Origin: Phytohabitans rumicis
GTDB taxonomy: Bacteria; Actinomycetota; Actinomycetes; Mycobacteriales; Micromonosporaceae
Direction: 5' to 3'
Length of the DNA: 64,000 bases
Assembly: GCF_011764445.1 (NCBI RefSeq)
Contig: NZ_BLPG01000001.1
Span: forward strand, 5,394,001 to 5,458,000
The translations under genes and the position numbers were made by a program. The notes beneath the pieces were generated by a model. It searched no databases. It saw nothing but the letters and a program-made list of their open reading frames with translations, and was not told where the DNA came from. Of this stretch, positions 7,534 to 14,814 are shown one piece after another; position 1 is the first letter of the stretch; every line of letters begins with the position of its first letter.

Positions 7534-7676
7534 CCGCCGAAGAGTTCATCGCCCTGGTCGAGCGGTACGGCGTCGAGTGCGCGGCCGGCGGGCAGGGCTA
7601 CACCGTCACCGAGGAGTTGGAGTTGCTGGATCAGATCCGTGTGGCCGTCGCTGAGCAATGGAGGGCCGAGCAGTGA
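7530..7676 (+). CDS. Very small acidic phage protein
   Basis: 48 residues from ATG 7530, overlapping the previous stop (ATGA) and ended by the TGA that overlaps the next GTG. Sequence is helical (TAEEFIALVERYGVE, TVTEELELLDQIRVAVAEQW). The continuous overlap chain is the main support. Function unknown. Confidence 0.5.
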   Translation: MTAEEFIALVERYGVECAAGGQGYTVTEELELLDQIRVAVAEQWRAEQ

Positions 7677-8509
7677 AGGTCGTCGTCAAGAAGCACGGAG
7701 CCAACCACTCCTATGTGGACGACGAAGCCGGCGGCGAACGCATCGCAGGCGTCACCGGCCTGGTCGGCGACGGCCTGCCCAAGCCGAACCTGATGAACTG
7801 GCACGCCGAGGCCACCGCCGCCTACGCGATCGACAACTGGGACACCCTGGCCAAGCTCACGCCCAGCGCGCGGATGCAGAAGCTGAAGGGCGGCCGCTAC
7901 GAGTCGAGGGACGCCGCCGCCAAGAAGGGCAAGCAGATCCACACGCTCGCCGAGCGGCTCATCGCCGGCCAGCAGGTGAAGCCGCCCGACGAGATCGCCG
8001 GTCACGTCTTTGCCTGCGTCGACTTCCTGAACGACTTCGACCTGCGATCGGTGCACGTCGAGGCGGTCGTCTACAGCGAAACGCACCGGCACGCCGGCCG
8101 GCTCGACATCATCGCCGACGTGCAGCTGCCCGACATCCCGGAGTACGACCACATCCCGCGCGGTGAGGATGGCTACTCGCGGATGCTGGGCGACTGGAAG
8201 AGCGGCCGCACGGGCATCTTCGGCGACGTCGCGCTGCAGCTGGCGCCGTACCGCTTCTCGGAGTTCATGATCCTGCCGGACGGGACGGTCACCGACATGC
8301 CGGAGGTGGACTTCGTCGCCGGGATCTGGCTGCGGGCGGATGGCGGCTACGAGCTGCGGCCGCTGGTGTGCGAGTACGAGCAGTACCGGGACTTCCTGTA
8401 CGTGAAGGAGGTCGCGCGGATCCAGACGTCGCTGCGGGATCTGGTGGGTGAGCCGATCGTGCCGGTGAAGGGGCCCGCATACCGCATCGTCAAGGGCGAT
8501 GAGTCGTGA
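7673..8509 (+). CDS. PD-(D/E)XK nuclease, RecB/exonuclease-like
   Basis: 278 residues from GTG 7673, preceded at good distance by GGAGGG; ATG 7658 is an in-frame alternative. The nuclease core lies at ~125-195: HVEAVVYSE, then GRLDIIAD (catalytic Asp) and LGDWKSGRTG (D-x-K), followed by ALQLAPYRFSEF (helix with conserved Gln/Tyr). This order fits lambda-Exo/Cas4/RecB-type nucleases. Next to an ERF annealing protein it would make the resected end for phage recombination. Confidence 0.8.
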   Translation: MKVVVKKHGANHSYVDDEAGGERIAGVTGLVGDGLPKPNLMNWHAEATAAYAIDNWDTLAKLTPSARMQKLKGGRYESRDAAAKKGKQIHTLAERLIAGQQVKPPDEIAGHVFACVDFLNDFDLRSVHVEAVVYSETHRHAGRLDIIADVQLPDIPEYDHIPRGEDGYSRMLGDWKSGRTGIFGDVALQLAPYRFSEFMILPDGTVTDMPEVDFVAGIWLRADGGYELRPLVCEYEQYRDFLYVKEVARIQTSLRDLVGEPIVPVKGPAYRIVKGDES

Positions 8510-9342
8510 CCGCGCCGACCCCCGGCCTGGCGAACCTCGCGGCCGCGCTGGCGAAGGTGCAGGCCGAGCTGCCCAAGCTCGACCGCGACCGCACCGTCAC
8601 CGTCGAGCCGAAAGACCCGAAGAAGGCGCCGTACAGCTACAGCTACGTGACGCTGGCCAACCTGTCCGACGCCATCCTGCCGCGGCTCGCCCAGCACGGC
8701 CTGTCGTTCGCGGCCATGCCCGGCGCTGGCGCCGACGGGAAGATGTGCCTGCGCTACCAGCTGCTGCACGAGTCCGGCGAGTCGCTGTCCGGTGAGTTCC
8801 CGATCTCCGGTGAGGGCGGGATCCAGATGATCGGCGGGCGGATCACGTACGCCCGCCGGTACTGCCTCGCCGCGATCGTGGGTGTGGCCGCCGACGAGGA
8901 CGACGAGGCGCGGCTGGCCGACGCGGAGGGTCCGCGGACGGCTCAGCGTGCGGCCGCCCGGCCGCGGCAGCAGGCCGCCGCCGAGCCGGCCGGCGACGGC
9001 CAGCCCGCCGAGAGTGCGCCTGCGCCTGCACCTGCTACGGCGCGGCGGGCGGCTCAGCGGCCGCGGCAGTCCGTCCGGCCGCCTCTGCCCGGCGAGGAGG
9101 ACCCGGACGGCAAGGTCGGGCAGGACCAGCACCGGCAGATGCACGCCCTGTGGAAGGACGTCGGCTTCGGCGGCGATGAGAACCGGGAGCAGCGGCTGGC
9201 CATCACCGCTCGGATCCTCGGCCTTGAGGAGTTGGACAGCAGCGCGACGCTGACGCGCGGGCAGGGCGACCAGGTGATCGAGGCGCTGAAGGCCAAGAAG
9301 GCCAAGAAGGCCGAGCAGCAGGGCGGCGGTGAGCCGTCGTGA
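8506..9342 (+). CDS. ERF-family single-strand annealing protein
   Basis: 278 residues, GTG start overlapping the nuclease stop. Residues 1-140 match the ERF fold: PYSYSYVTLANLSDAILPRLAQHGLSF and GGRITYARRYCLAAIVGVAADEDDE. A Pro/Ala-rich linker (~145-200) joins a C-terminal helical part ending in a Lys-rich tail. ERF proteins anneal complementary single strands in phage recombination. The nuclease-ERF-RusA order forms a recombination module. Confidence 0.88.
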   Translation: MTAPTPGLANLAAALAKVQAELPKLDRDRTVTVEPKDPKKAPYSYSYVTLANLSDAILPRLAQHGLSFAAMPGAGADGKMCLRYQLLHESGESLSGEFPISGEGGIQMIGGRITYARRYCLAAIVGVAADEDDEARLADAEGPRTAQRAAARPRQQAAAEPAGDGQPAESAPAPAPATARRAAQRPRQSVRPPLPGEEDPDGKVGQDQHRQMHALWKDVGFGGDENREQRLAITARILGLEELDSSATLTRGQGDQVIEALKAKKAKKAEQQGGGEPS

Positions 9343-9566
9343 TGGAGCGGCTCCGCTGGTGGATCGCCAACCTGGTCAACAAGCTGGGCGGCCAGTGCTG
9401 GGCCGACCTGGTGAGCTGGGTCCTCGCCGAGCGGGCCGAGCGGCGCGAGTGGTACCGACGCGAGAGGCTGCCCTGGCGGCCGATCAGCTCCGTGTGCCGC
9501 GAGGACCTGGCCAGAACCGGCTGCTGCTACTGCGGGAAGCTGCGCGACGGGGACGGTGGGCGATGA
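9342..9566 (+). CDS. Small Trp/Cys-containing phage protein
   Basis: 74 residues from ATG 9342 (TGATG with the upstream stop; GTG 9339 is possible). The first half is helical and amphipathic. The C-terminus has CREDLARTGCCYCGK, a likely zinc-binding Cys cluster. Function unknown. Confidence 0.55.
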   Translation: MERLRWWIANLVNKLGGQCWADLVSWVLAERAERREWYRRERLPWRPISSVCREDLARTGCCYCGKLRDGDGGR

Positions 9567-9970
9567 GCCTCGACCTCGACGCCATCCGCGCCCGCCTCGC
9601 CGCTGCCACCGCCGGCCCGTGGAGAGCACACCCGGATGGCCTGGTGTGGGCTGACCGCCCCGGCGACCCGGTGTCTGGGTCCACCGAGGTCGAGGACGCC
9701 GAGTTCATCGCGCACGCCCGCACCGACGTGCCGGCGCTGCTCGCCGAGCTGGATGAAGGCTGGGCGCGGTTGGTGACCGTAGAGAGGGTCTTCGACGCGA
9801 TCCGAGAGCACTACATCAGGTGCCGGCTCTCGCACCCGACCAACGAGGACTGGTTCGGCTGCGAGGCGCGCGCTGTCGCGGCCGCTTTGACACCCCAGGT
9901 AGGGGGTAATGGCGAGGCCGTCAAACGCGATGCGGGCGGCCCCGCCCCGCGGGGTGGCGGGCCGCTGTGA
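9563..9970 (+). CDS. Phage protein of unknown function
   Basis: 135 residues from ATG 9563, overlapping its neighbour (ATGA). It begins LDLDAIRARLAAATAGPWRAHPDG and contains DAEFIAHARTDVPALLAELDE, a pattern I associate with small proteins common in actinobacterial phages. No catalytic motif recognised. Confidence 0.6.
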   Translation: MSLDLDAIRARLAAATAGPWRAHPDGLVWADRPGDPVSGSTEVEDAEFIAHARTDVPALLAELDEGWARLVTVERVFDAIREHYIRCRLSHPTNEDWFGCEARAVAAALTPQVGGNGEAVKRDAGGPAPRGGGPL

Positions 9971-10569
9971 CCACAGTGGACCCGATCCTCGACATCCGCG
10001 TCATCGGCACCCCACGGCCGAAAGGCAGCCTGAAGCCGTTCATCGCCGGCAACGGCAAGCCCCGCGTACGCGAGCAGCTCGAAGGCTCCGGCGACTGGCG
10101 ACAAGACGTCATCACCGCCGCACACGAGGCGATCCGCTGCTGCGACGACCCCACCTGCAGCAAGCTTCGCGACGGCTACCCGTTCACCGGGGAATGCACC
10201 GTCGTCATCAAGCTCGGCTTCCGCCGGCCGAAGGCGCGGCGGGCGTACCCGCACACCCGCACCACCGGCGACGCGGACAAGCACGCTCGGAACGTCCTCG
10301 ACGCGTTGCAGGACGCCGGGGTCATCAAGGACGACGCGGCGGTCATCGACCTGGTGGTCGCCAAGAGGTACGTCGACGGCGCCCCGGGGGCGCGCATCAC
10401 CGTGTACGCCGGCGCGACCGACTTCCTCGGCGAGCCGGTGACCCCGGCCGCCCCGCCCGCCCCGGCGCCGAAACCTGACCGGCCTCCGGACCTGTTCGAC
10501 CAGCCACCCACCGACTGGTGGGCCGGAATCACACCCGCGAAAGCACCATCCACAGAGGAGTCACCATGA
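9967..10569 (+). CDS. RusA-type Holliday junction resolvase
   Basis: 200 residues from GTG 9967. IGTPRPKGSLKPF near residue 13 and TTGDADKHARNVLDALQDAGVIKDDAAVIDL (~98-128; quoted in parts: TGDADKHARNVLDAL and GVIKDDAAVIDL) carry the Asp cluster and the conserved Lys of RusA. RusA cleaves four-way junctions; in phages it resolves recombination intermediates or debranches DNA before packaging. A proline-rich C-terminal tail (~160-200) exceeds the usual ~120-140 residue domain. Confidence 0.88.
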   Translation: MTTVDPILDIRVIGTPRPKGSLKPFIAGNGKPRVREQLEGSGDWRQDVITAAHEAIRCCDDPTCSKLRDGYPFTGECTVVIKLGFRRPKARRAYPHTRTTGDADKHARNVLDALQDAGVIKDDAAVIDLVVAKRYVDGAPGARITVYAGATDFLGEPVTPAAPPAPAPKPDRPPDLFDQPPTDWWAGITPAKAPSTEESP

Positions 10570-10958
10570 CGGCAGTCAACATCAGCGGGACGTTCGCGAA
10601 GGACGAACGCCCGTACAACGGCCTGGAGGCCATCGCCGAGCAGCTCGTCGACGACGAGTTCGGCACGCACTACACGATCAGCCGGATCAAGCCGCACGGG
10701 TACAACAAGAAGCCGGGCGAGGCGGTGGTGCCGGTCGCGAAGCATGAGCACATCGAGGTCGTCACCGGCGACGACGCGGAGTGGGTGGCCAAGAAGCTCG
10801 ACGAGCGGTACCGGGCGCGGAGCGAGCGGGAGGCCGGGCCGGCGACCCCGCTGCCGTCGCCGGGCCAGGTGGACGGCCAGATGGCGATCGACGGCGACGG
10901 CGAGGACGACGGTCCGGTGTCGTCGAAGCAGCCCGACGTGTGGCTGGACGACAAGTGA
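10566..10958 (+). CDS. Phage protein of unknown function
   Basis: 130 residues from ATG 10566, with GAGGAG nearby and an ATGA overlap. Beta-rich N-terminal part (NGLEAIAEQLVDDEFGTHYTISRIKPHGYNKK; quoted from residues ~18-50 in part), then helical and a Gly/Asp-rich acidic C-terminus. Nothing recognised. It follows rusA in the early operon. Confidence 0.6.
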   Translation: MTAVNISGTFAKDERPYNGLEAIAEQLVDDEFGTHYTISRIKPHGYNKKPGEAVVPVAKHEHIEVVTGDDAEWVAKKLDERYRARSEREAGPATPLPSPGQVDGQMAIDGDGEDDGPVSSKQPDVWLDDK

Positions 10959-11191
10959 CCGGGCCGGAGCACTACCGCGAGGCCGAGAAGTGGCTCGCCA
11001 CGGCCCAGAACTGGTTCGAGATGGGCAATGAATACGACCCGGCGTCCGCGGCCGTCGCCTCGGCGGCCGCAGCGATCGCGCAGGGGCACGCCATCCTCGC
11101 CGACGCCGCGGCGAACGCTCTGCAGATCCGCGGCGCCGACACCGTGGCGTGGGAGGCCACCGCCGGCCCGAGGGCGCGCGGCGATGGCTGA
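10955..11191 (+). CDS. Small Ala-rich phage protein
   Basis: 78 residues from GTG 10955 (GTGA overlap). YREAEKWLATAQNW and a helix of Ala residues (ASAAVASAAAAIAQGHAILA) suggest a helical hairpin. Similar small proteins in actinobacteria are mostly hypothetical. Function unknown. Confidence 0.5.
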   Translation: MTGPEHYREAEKWLATAQNWFEMGNEYDPASAAVASAAAAIAQGHAILADAAANALQIRGADTVAWEATAGPRARGDG

Positions 11192-11525
11192 GCTCACCAT
11201 CGCCCAGCGCGTCCAGGCCGGCGCCGACCTCCTCGACCGATCCTGGCCCGACTGGTGGCAGCTCATCGACCTCGACCTGCTCGACGTCGGCGCGCCCGAA
11301 TGCTGTCCGCTCGGCCAGCTGTTCGGCAGCTGGAATGAGGCTCCGGACGGGCTGGCCATGGACGCCGACCGCGGCTTCTACCGCGCGACCCAGTGGCCCG
11401 GCGTGGGCGACCGCACCGACGCGGCGGTCGAGAAGGTCGACCGTGCGATTCGGGTGGAGTACGCCGAGCTGACCGAGGGGTGGCGGGCGCTGATCGAGGA
11501 GCGGCGCAGCGGAGTACCGGCATGA
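11184..11525 (+). CDS. Phage protein of unknown function
   Basis: 113 residues from ATG 11184; the ATG lies eight bases inside the previous gene (ATGGCTGA). IAQRVQAGADLLDRSWPDWW and CCPLGQLFGSW are notable. It is mixed helix with several Trp residues. No family recognised. Confidence 0.55.
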   Translation: MAELTIAQRVQAGADLLDRSWPDWWQLIDLDLLDVGAPECCPLGQLFGSWNEAPDGLAMDADRGFYRATQWPGVGDRTDAAVEKVDRAIRVEYAELTEGWRALIEERRSGVPA

Positions 11526-11959
11526 ACAGCACCGTCGTCGTGAACCTCGTCGCCATCGACTGCTGCTCCTGCGGCGTCGTCTTCGGCCTCTCCGAGGGCC
11601 ACCACAGGCAGCTGCGCAGGACGGGGCAACGGTTCTTCTGCCCCAACGGGCACAGCCAGTCATACACGGAGACGGAGGCCGACCGGCTCCGCAAGCAGCT
11701 CGCCACGGTGGAGCAGCAGCGCGACCGGGCCCGCGCCAACGCCACCCACTATCAGGACCAGGCCGAGGCGACCGAGCGGGTGCTCCGCGCCACCAGGGGG
11801 CAGGTGACCAAGCTCAAGAAGCGGGTCGCGAACGGCGTCTGCCCCTGCTGTAACAGGTCCTTCGCCAACCTCGCGCGGCACATGGCCGGCCAGCACCCGG
11901 ACTACGCCGGCGACGACGACCCGTCCACAACCACATCCCTACCTGTGGGTTCCGCTTGA
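11522..11959 (+). CDS. Two-zinc-site phage protein with coiled coil
   Basis: 145 residues from ATG 11522. CCSCGVVFG followed by FFCPNGHSQ is a treble-clef-like N-terminal zinc site. A coiled coil (~48-100: DRLRKQLATVEQQRDRARAN) follows. CPCCNRSFANLARHMAGQH (~108-126) is a C2H2-type finger. Probably DNA- or protein-binding. It overlaps the helicase gene (TTGA). Role unknown. Confidence 0.65.
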   Translation: MNSTVVVNLVAIDCCSCGVVFGLSEGHHRQLRRTGQRFFCPNGHSQSYTETEADRLRKQLATVEQQRDRARANATHYQDQAEATERVLRATRGQVTKLKKRVANGVCPCCNRSFANLARHMAGQHPDYAGDDDPSTTTSLPVGSA

Positions 11960-13335
11960 CCGATACCCACTCCGCCGACGATGAAGCCCGGGACGCCGCC
12001 GAACGCGTCGTCCTGGGCGCCATGCTGTTGTCGGAAGCCGCGATCGAGCGCGCCACCGAGCTGCTACGCGTCGCCGACTTCTACCGGCCACGCCACGCCG
12101 CGCTGTTCAACCGGCTCCTCATCCAATGGGCCGCCCAGAAGCCCACCGACGCCCAAAGCATCATCGTCGCGCTGTCCGAAGCAGACGAGCTCGGCCGCCT
12201 CGGCGGCGGCGCCTTCCTGCACGACCTGATCGCACCGCTGCCCTCGGTCTACAGCGTCGACTACCACGCCCGCACCATCATCGAGCACGCCGGCCGCCGC
12301 CGCTTCGCCGAGGGCCTGGCCAAGCTCGACGCCGCGCACCGCCTCACCGACACCGCCGTCCGCGCCGAACGGGTCACCGCCGCACTCGGCGAGCTCGTCG
12401 AGCTCGGCACTCCCAAAACCACGGTCAGCGAACCCGACCGCGGTTCGGAGCTCGACGCGTTCCTCGGCCAGGACGACGAGGACCGTTACGAATGGTTGAT
12501 CCCCGGCCTGATCGAGCGCGGTGACCGGCTGATCCTCACCGGCCGGGAAGGCGGCGGCAAGTCCACCCTGCTCCGTCAGATCGCGCTGCAGGCCGCATCC
12601 GGCGTGCACCCGTTCGGCGCCGCCACCTACGCCCCGCTCCGCGTCCTCGTCGTCGACCTGGAGAACAGCGAGCGGCAGCTACGCCGCGAGCTCCGCCCGG
12701 TCCGCCTCGCCGCCGGGACCGCGTACGGCGGCGCCCTGGTCATCAAGGTCCGCACCGACGGCCTGAACCTGCTCGACGCCCGCGACGTCGACTGGTTCCT
12801 GTCCCTGGTCGCCACCCACCAGCCCGACATGCTCATCACCGGGCCCGCCTACAAGATGGCCGCCGGCAACCCGATCGACGAGGAGCCGGCGCGGATCGTC
12901 GCCGGCTACCTCGACCGCATCCGCGTCCAACACGACTGCGCCATCGCCCTGGAAGCCCACACCCCCCAGGGCGGGTACGGCAAACGCCCGGAACGGCCCT
13001 ACGGGGCGTCCCTGTGGCTGCGCTGGCCCGAGTTCGGGCTCTTCCTGTCCCCGGAGGGGCACCTGCGGCACTGGCGCGGCAAGCGCGACGCCAGCAGGGA
13101 CTGGCCGGCCGCCCTGCAGCGGGGCGGGGAGTGGCCGTGGATGCCCGTGACGAACACCCGCGACGTCGTCTGGGCGCGGATGGTCGAGGAGGCGTCAAAG
13201 ATCGATGGCCAGATATCTAACCGGGCCCTCGCGAAGGTCATCGAGGTCTCCGAGGGCACCATCCGGATCGTCATCAAAGACCACGAAGCCGAGTGGGCAG
13301 CGATCACGTCTGGACTGCTCGGCGATGACCCCTGA
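11956..13335 (+). CDS. DnaB-N/RepA-like replicative ATPase
   Basis: 459 residues, TTG start overlapping the previous stop (TTGA); no better start is nearby. Residues 10-110 resemble the DnaB N-terminal domain (AAERVVLGAMLLSEAAIE). Residues ~180-400 are a RecA-fold ATPase with Walker A GREGGGKST (196-204) and a Walker-B-like strand LRVLVVDLEN. The C-terminal ~60 residues look like a winged helix (ISNRALAKVIEVSEGTIRIV). It is likely the phage replication helicase or initiator. The iteron region starts eight bases after its stop, which fits origin recognition in cis. Confidence 0.82.
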   Translation: MTDTHSADDEARDAAERVVLGAMLLSEAAIERATELLRVADFYRPRHAALFNRLLIQWAAQKPTDAQSIIVALSEADELGRLGGGAFLHDLIAPLPSVYSVDYHARTIIEHAGRRRFAEGLAKLDAAHRLTDTAVRAERVTAALGELVELGTPKTTVSEPDRGSELDAFLGQDDEDRYEWLIPGLIERGDRLILTGREGGGKSTLLRQIALQAASGVHPFGAATYAPLRVLVVDLENSERQLRRELRPVRLAAGTAYGGALVIKVRTDGLNLLDARDVDWFLSLVATHQPDMLITGPAYKMAAGNPIDEEPARIVAGYLDRIRVQHDCAIALEAHTPQGGYGKRPERPYGASLWLRWPEFGLFLSPEGHLRHWRGKRDASRDWPAALQRGGEWPWMPVTNTRDVVWARMVEEASKIDGQISNRALAKVIEVSEGTIRIVIKDHEAEWAAITSGLLGDDP

Positions 13336-13342
13336 CCAGGCG

Positions 13343-13481
13343 TTACGCACCCCGACTCCTTACGCAGCAACGTGCGTAACGTGCGTAAGGGGTCTGCGTA
13401 AGGGGTCTGACCTGCGGAAACAGGCCATTACGCACCCCCCCGTGCGTAATCTGACGTTTCCGCAGGTCAGAGGGTGCGTAA
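13343..13481. repeat. Iteron-rich region, candidate phage replication origin
   Basis: Eight exact copies of TTACGCA (either strand) lie in 139 bp, starting at 13343, 13360, 13373, 13382, 13395, 13428, 13443 and 13475. The copies at 13428 and 13443 form a 9-bp hairpin ATTACGCAC/GTGCGTAAT around six C. This hairpin is nested in a perfect 16-bp inverted repeat (13406-13421 with 13456-13471). The block is non-coding and directly follows the helicase gene. It could alternatively be an operator cluster for the late genes. Confidence 0.7.
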
Positions 13482-13496
13482 TGGGTGCGCCTCTAC

Positions 13497-13538
13497 GAGG
13501 GGTGGGGCGTACCGCCACCAAGCCCCACCCCACCCCTC
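13497..13538 (+). terminator. GC-rich hairpin after the iterons
   Basis: GAGGGGTGGGG (13497-13507) pairs perfectly with CCCCACCCCTC (13528-13538); a shorter alternative is 13501-13508 with 13522-13529. There is no T tract. It is the likely end of the early operon, or a structure belonging to the origin. Confidence 0.45.
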
Positions 13539-13569
13539 TAAGGCCAGGCCCAAACAGAGAGGAAGATCA

Positions 13570-13887
13570 ATGACTGACGACACCGCGCAGACCCCGTTCG
13601 CCGAGTGGTGCATCCTCGAACTCCTCGGCCACCGCCGCCTCGCCGGCCACGTCCAAGAGGTCCAGCTCGCCGGCGCCGGGTTCCTCCGCCTCGACATCCC
13701 GGCCGCCGGCGACGACCCCGGCCGCACCCAGTACGTCGCGCCCGGCTCGGTGTACGCCTTGCACCCGGTCGACGAGCAGACGGCGCGGCGCGCCGCTGAG
13801 GCGTGGCGGCCGCCGCCGGTGCAGCGCTGGGAGCTGCCCGCCGCCGTCCTGCCCCCGGGCGATGACCCCGAATGGGAGACCCGCTGA
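13570..13887 (+). CDS. Phage protein of unknown function
   Basis: 105 residues from ATG 13570, with AGAGGAAG upstream. ILELLGHRRLAGHVQEVQLAG, FLRLDIPAAG, QYVAPGSVYALHPVDE show a compact beta-rich protein. I know this pattern as a frequent hypothetical protein in actinobacterial prophages. It is the first gene after the iteron region. Its position upstream of HNH and TerL makes a packaging role conceivable, but there is no direct evidence. Confidence 0.6.
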   Translation: MTDDTAQTPFAEWCILELLGHRRLAGHVQEVQLAGAGFLRLDIPAAGDDPGRTQYVAPGSVYALHPVDEQTARRAAEAWRPPPVQRWELPAAVLPPGDDPEWETR

Positions 13888-14249
13888 TGCCGATCGACTG
13901 GGACCTGGTGCTCCGCGAACGCGACTCCCTCGCCCGCCGACTCGCCGAGCGTTTCAAGGAGGCCGAGAAGCTCCGCGCCCGGATCGCCGAGCTCGAGACC
14001 TCCCACACACACTGCCGCCCCGCGCGGTGCGACGTCTGCGGCGCGGTGACCGTGTGCGACGCCAAGCCCCACACATGCGACACCCCCGACGTGTGCGACC
14101 GCTGCCGCGTGCCCACCGACCCCAACCGCACCTGCGCCCGGACCCAGCGCGGCCGGACCGACGGCGGCTGCCCGGAGTGCGGGGCGTGCAAGGACTGCAT
14201 CAGCCTCGCCGAGCAGTGCGCCCAGCCGGACCCGCCCGAGCAGCCATGA
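13887..14249 (+). CDS. Cys-rich zinc-binding coiled-coil phage protein
   Basis: 120 residues from ATG 13887 (TGATG). N-terminal coiled coil (~8-45: ERDSLARRLAERFKEAEKLR) and a C-terminal half with many Cys and CxxC pairs (CDVCGAVTVCD, CDRCRVP, CPECGACKDC), surely metal-binding. Function unknown. Confidence 0.6.
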   Translation: MPIDWDLVLRERDSLARRLAERFKEAEKLRARIAELETSHTHCRPARCDVCGAVTVCDAKPHTCDTPDVCDRCRVPTDPNRTCARTQRGRTDGGCPECGACKDCISLAEQCAQPDPPEQP

Positions 14250-14716
14250 GCCGCAGCTGGGCGGGCGGCAGCACCCGCGCATGGCGCAAGCTACGCCAGC
14301 AGATCCTGATGCAGGCCGGCTACCAATGCCAGATCCGCATCGCAGGCGTGTGCACCGGACGCGCTACCTGCGTGCACCACACCCAGGGCAGGCGCGCCAC
14401 AGGCGACGACCCCGCCCACCTGCAGGCAGCGTGCCAACCATGCAACGCCCGCATCAACGACCCCGCCGTAGTCTCCAAACACCAGACGATCGTGACCTGG
14501 GTACGCGCGCACGGCAGGCCGGTCGCCTGGCGCGAGATCGTGCGCCAGTTCCCAGACCACGGCGCCATCGGAAAGGTCCTGATCCGAGCGGTCCAACGCG
14601 GGGAGCTGGCGCGCAGAGGCCGCGGACTGTACGCGGCCGGACCGACCGCACTACCCCCGACGATCGACCCGACCTGGCGCGAAGACCCACCCAACGAGGC
14701 AGTGACGAGATGGTGA
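14246..14716 (+). CDS. HNH endonuclease
   Basis: 156 residues from ATG 14246 (ATGA overlap). The HNH core is at ~28-73: CQIRIAGVCTG, CVHHTQGRRATGDD (catalytic His pair) and LQAACQPCNARI. A C-terminal winged-helix-like part follows (WREIVRQFPDHGAIGKVL, GELARRGRGLYA). HNH proteins beside TerL are common in HK97-like phages, where they assist DNA cleavage during packaging. Confidence 0.88.
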   Translation: MSRSWAGGSTRAWRKLRQQILMQAGYQCQIRIAGVCTGRATCVHHTQGRRATGDDPAHLQAACQPCNARINDPAVVSKHQTIVTWVRAHGRPVAWREIVRQFPDHGAIGKVLIRAVQRGELARRGRGLYAAGPTALPPTIDPTWREDPPNEAVTRW

Positions 14717-14814
14717 CCCCCCGTTTTGGCTGGGCCGGGGTGCCCCCCACACCCGCCGCCATGTTCTTTCTCTCTCTCCTGCCTCTGCGTTCGCGGTGGG
14801 GTGGCTGCGCGTGA
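14710..14814 (+). CDS. Possible 34-residue protein between HNH and TerL
   Basis: ATG 14710 lies inside the HNH gene end. The product (VTPRFGWAGVPPTPAAMFF, then a short hydrophobic stretch and RSRWGGCA) ends with TGA overlapping GTG 14811 of terL. It fits the overlap chain but has no good ribosome binding site. May be only a coupling leader for terL. Confidence 0.3.
   Translation: MVTPRFGWAGVPPTPAAMFFLSLLPLRSRWGGCA

Noticed and set aside
13343-13481. CRISPR array
   Set aside because: Copies are only 7 bp, in both orientations and with irregular spacing; no spacers or cas genes.
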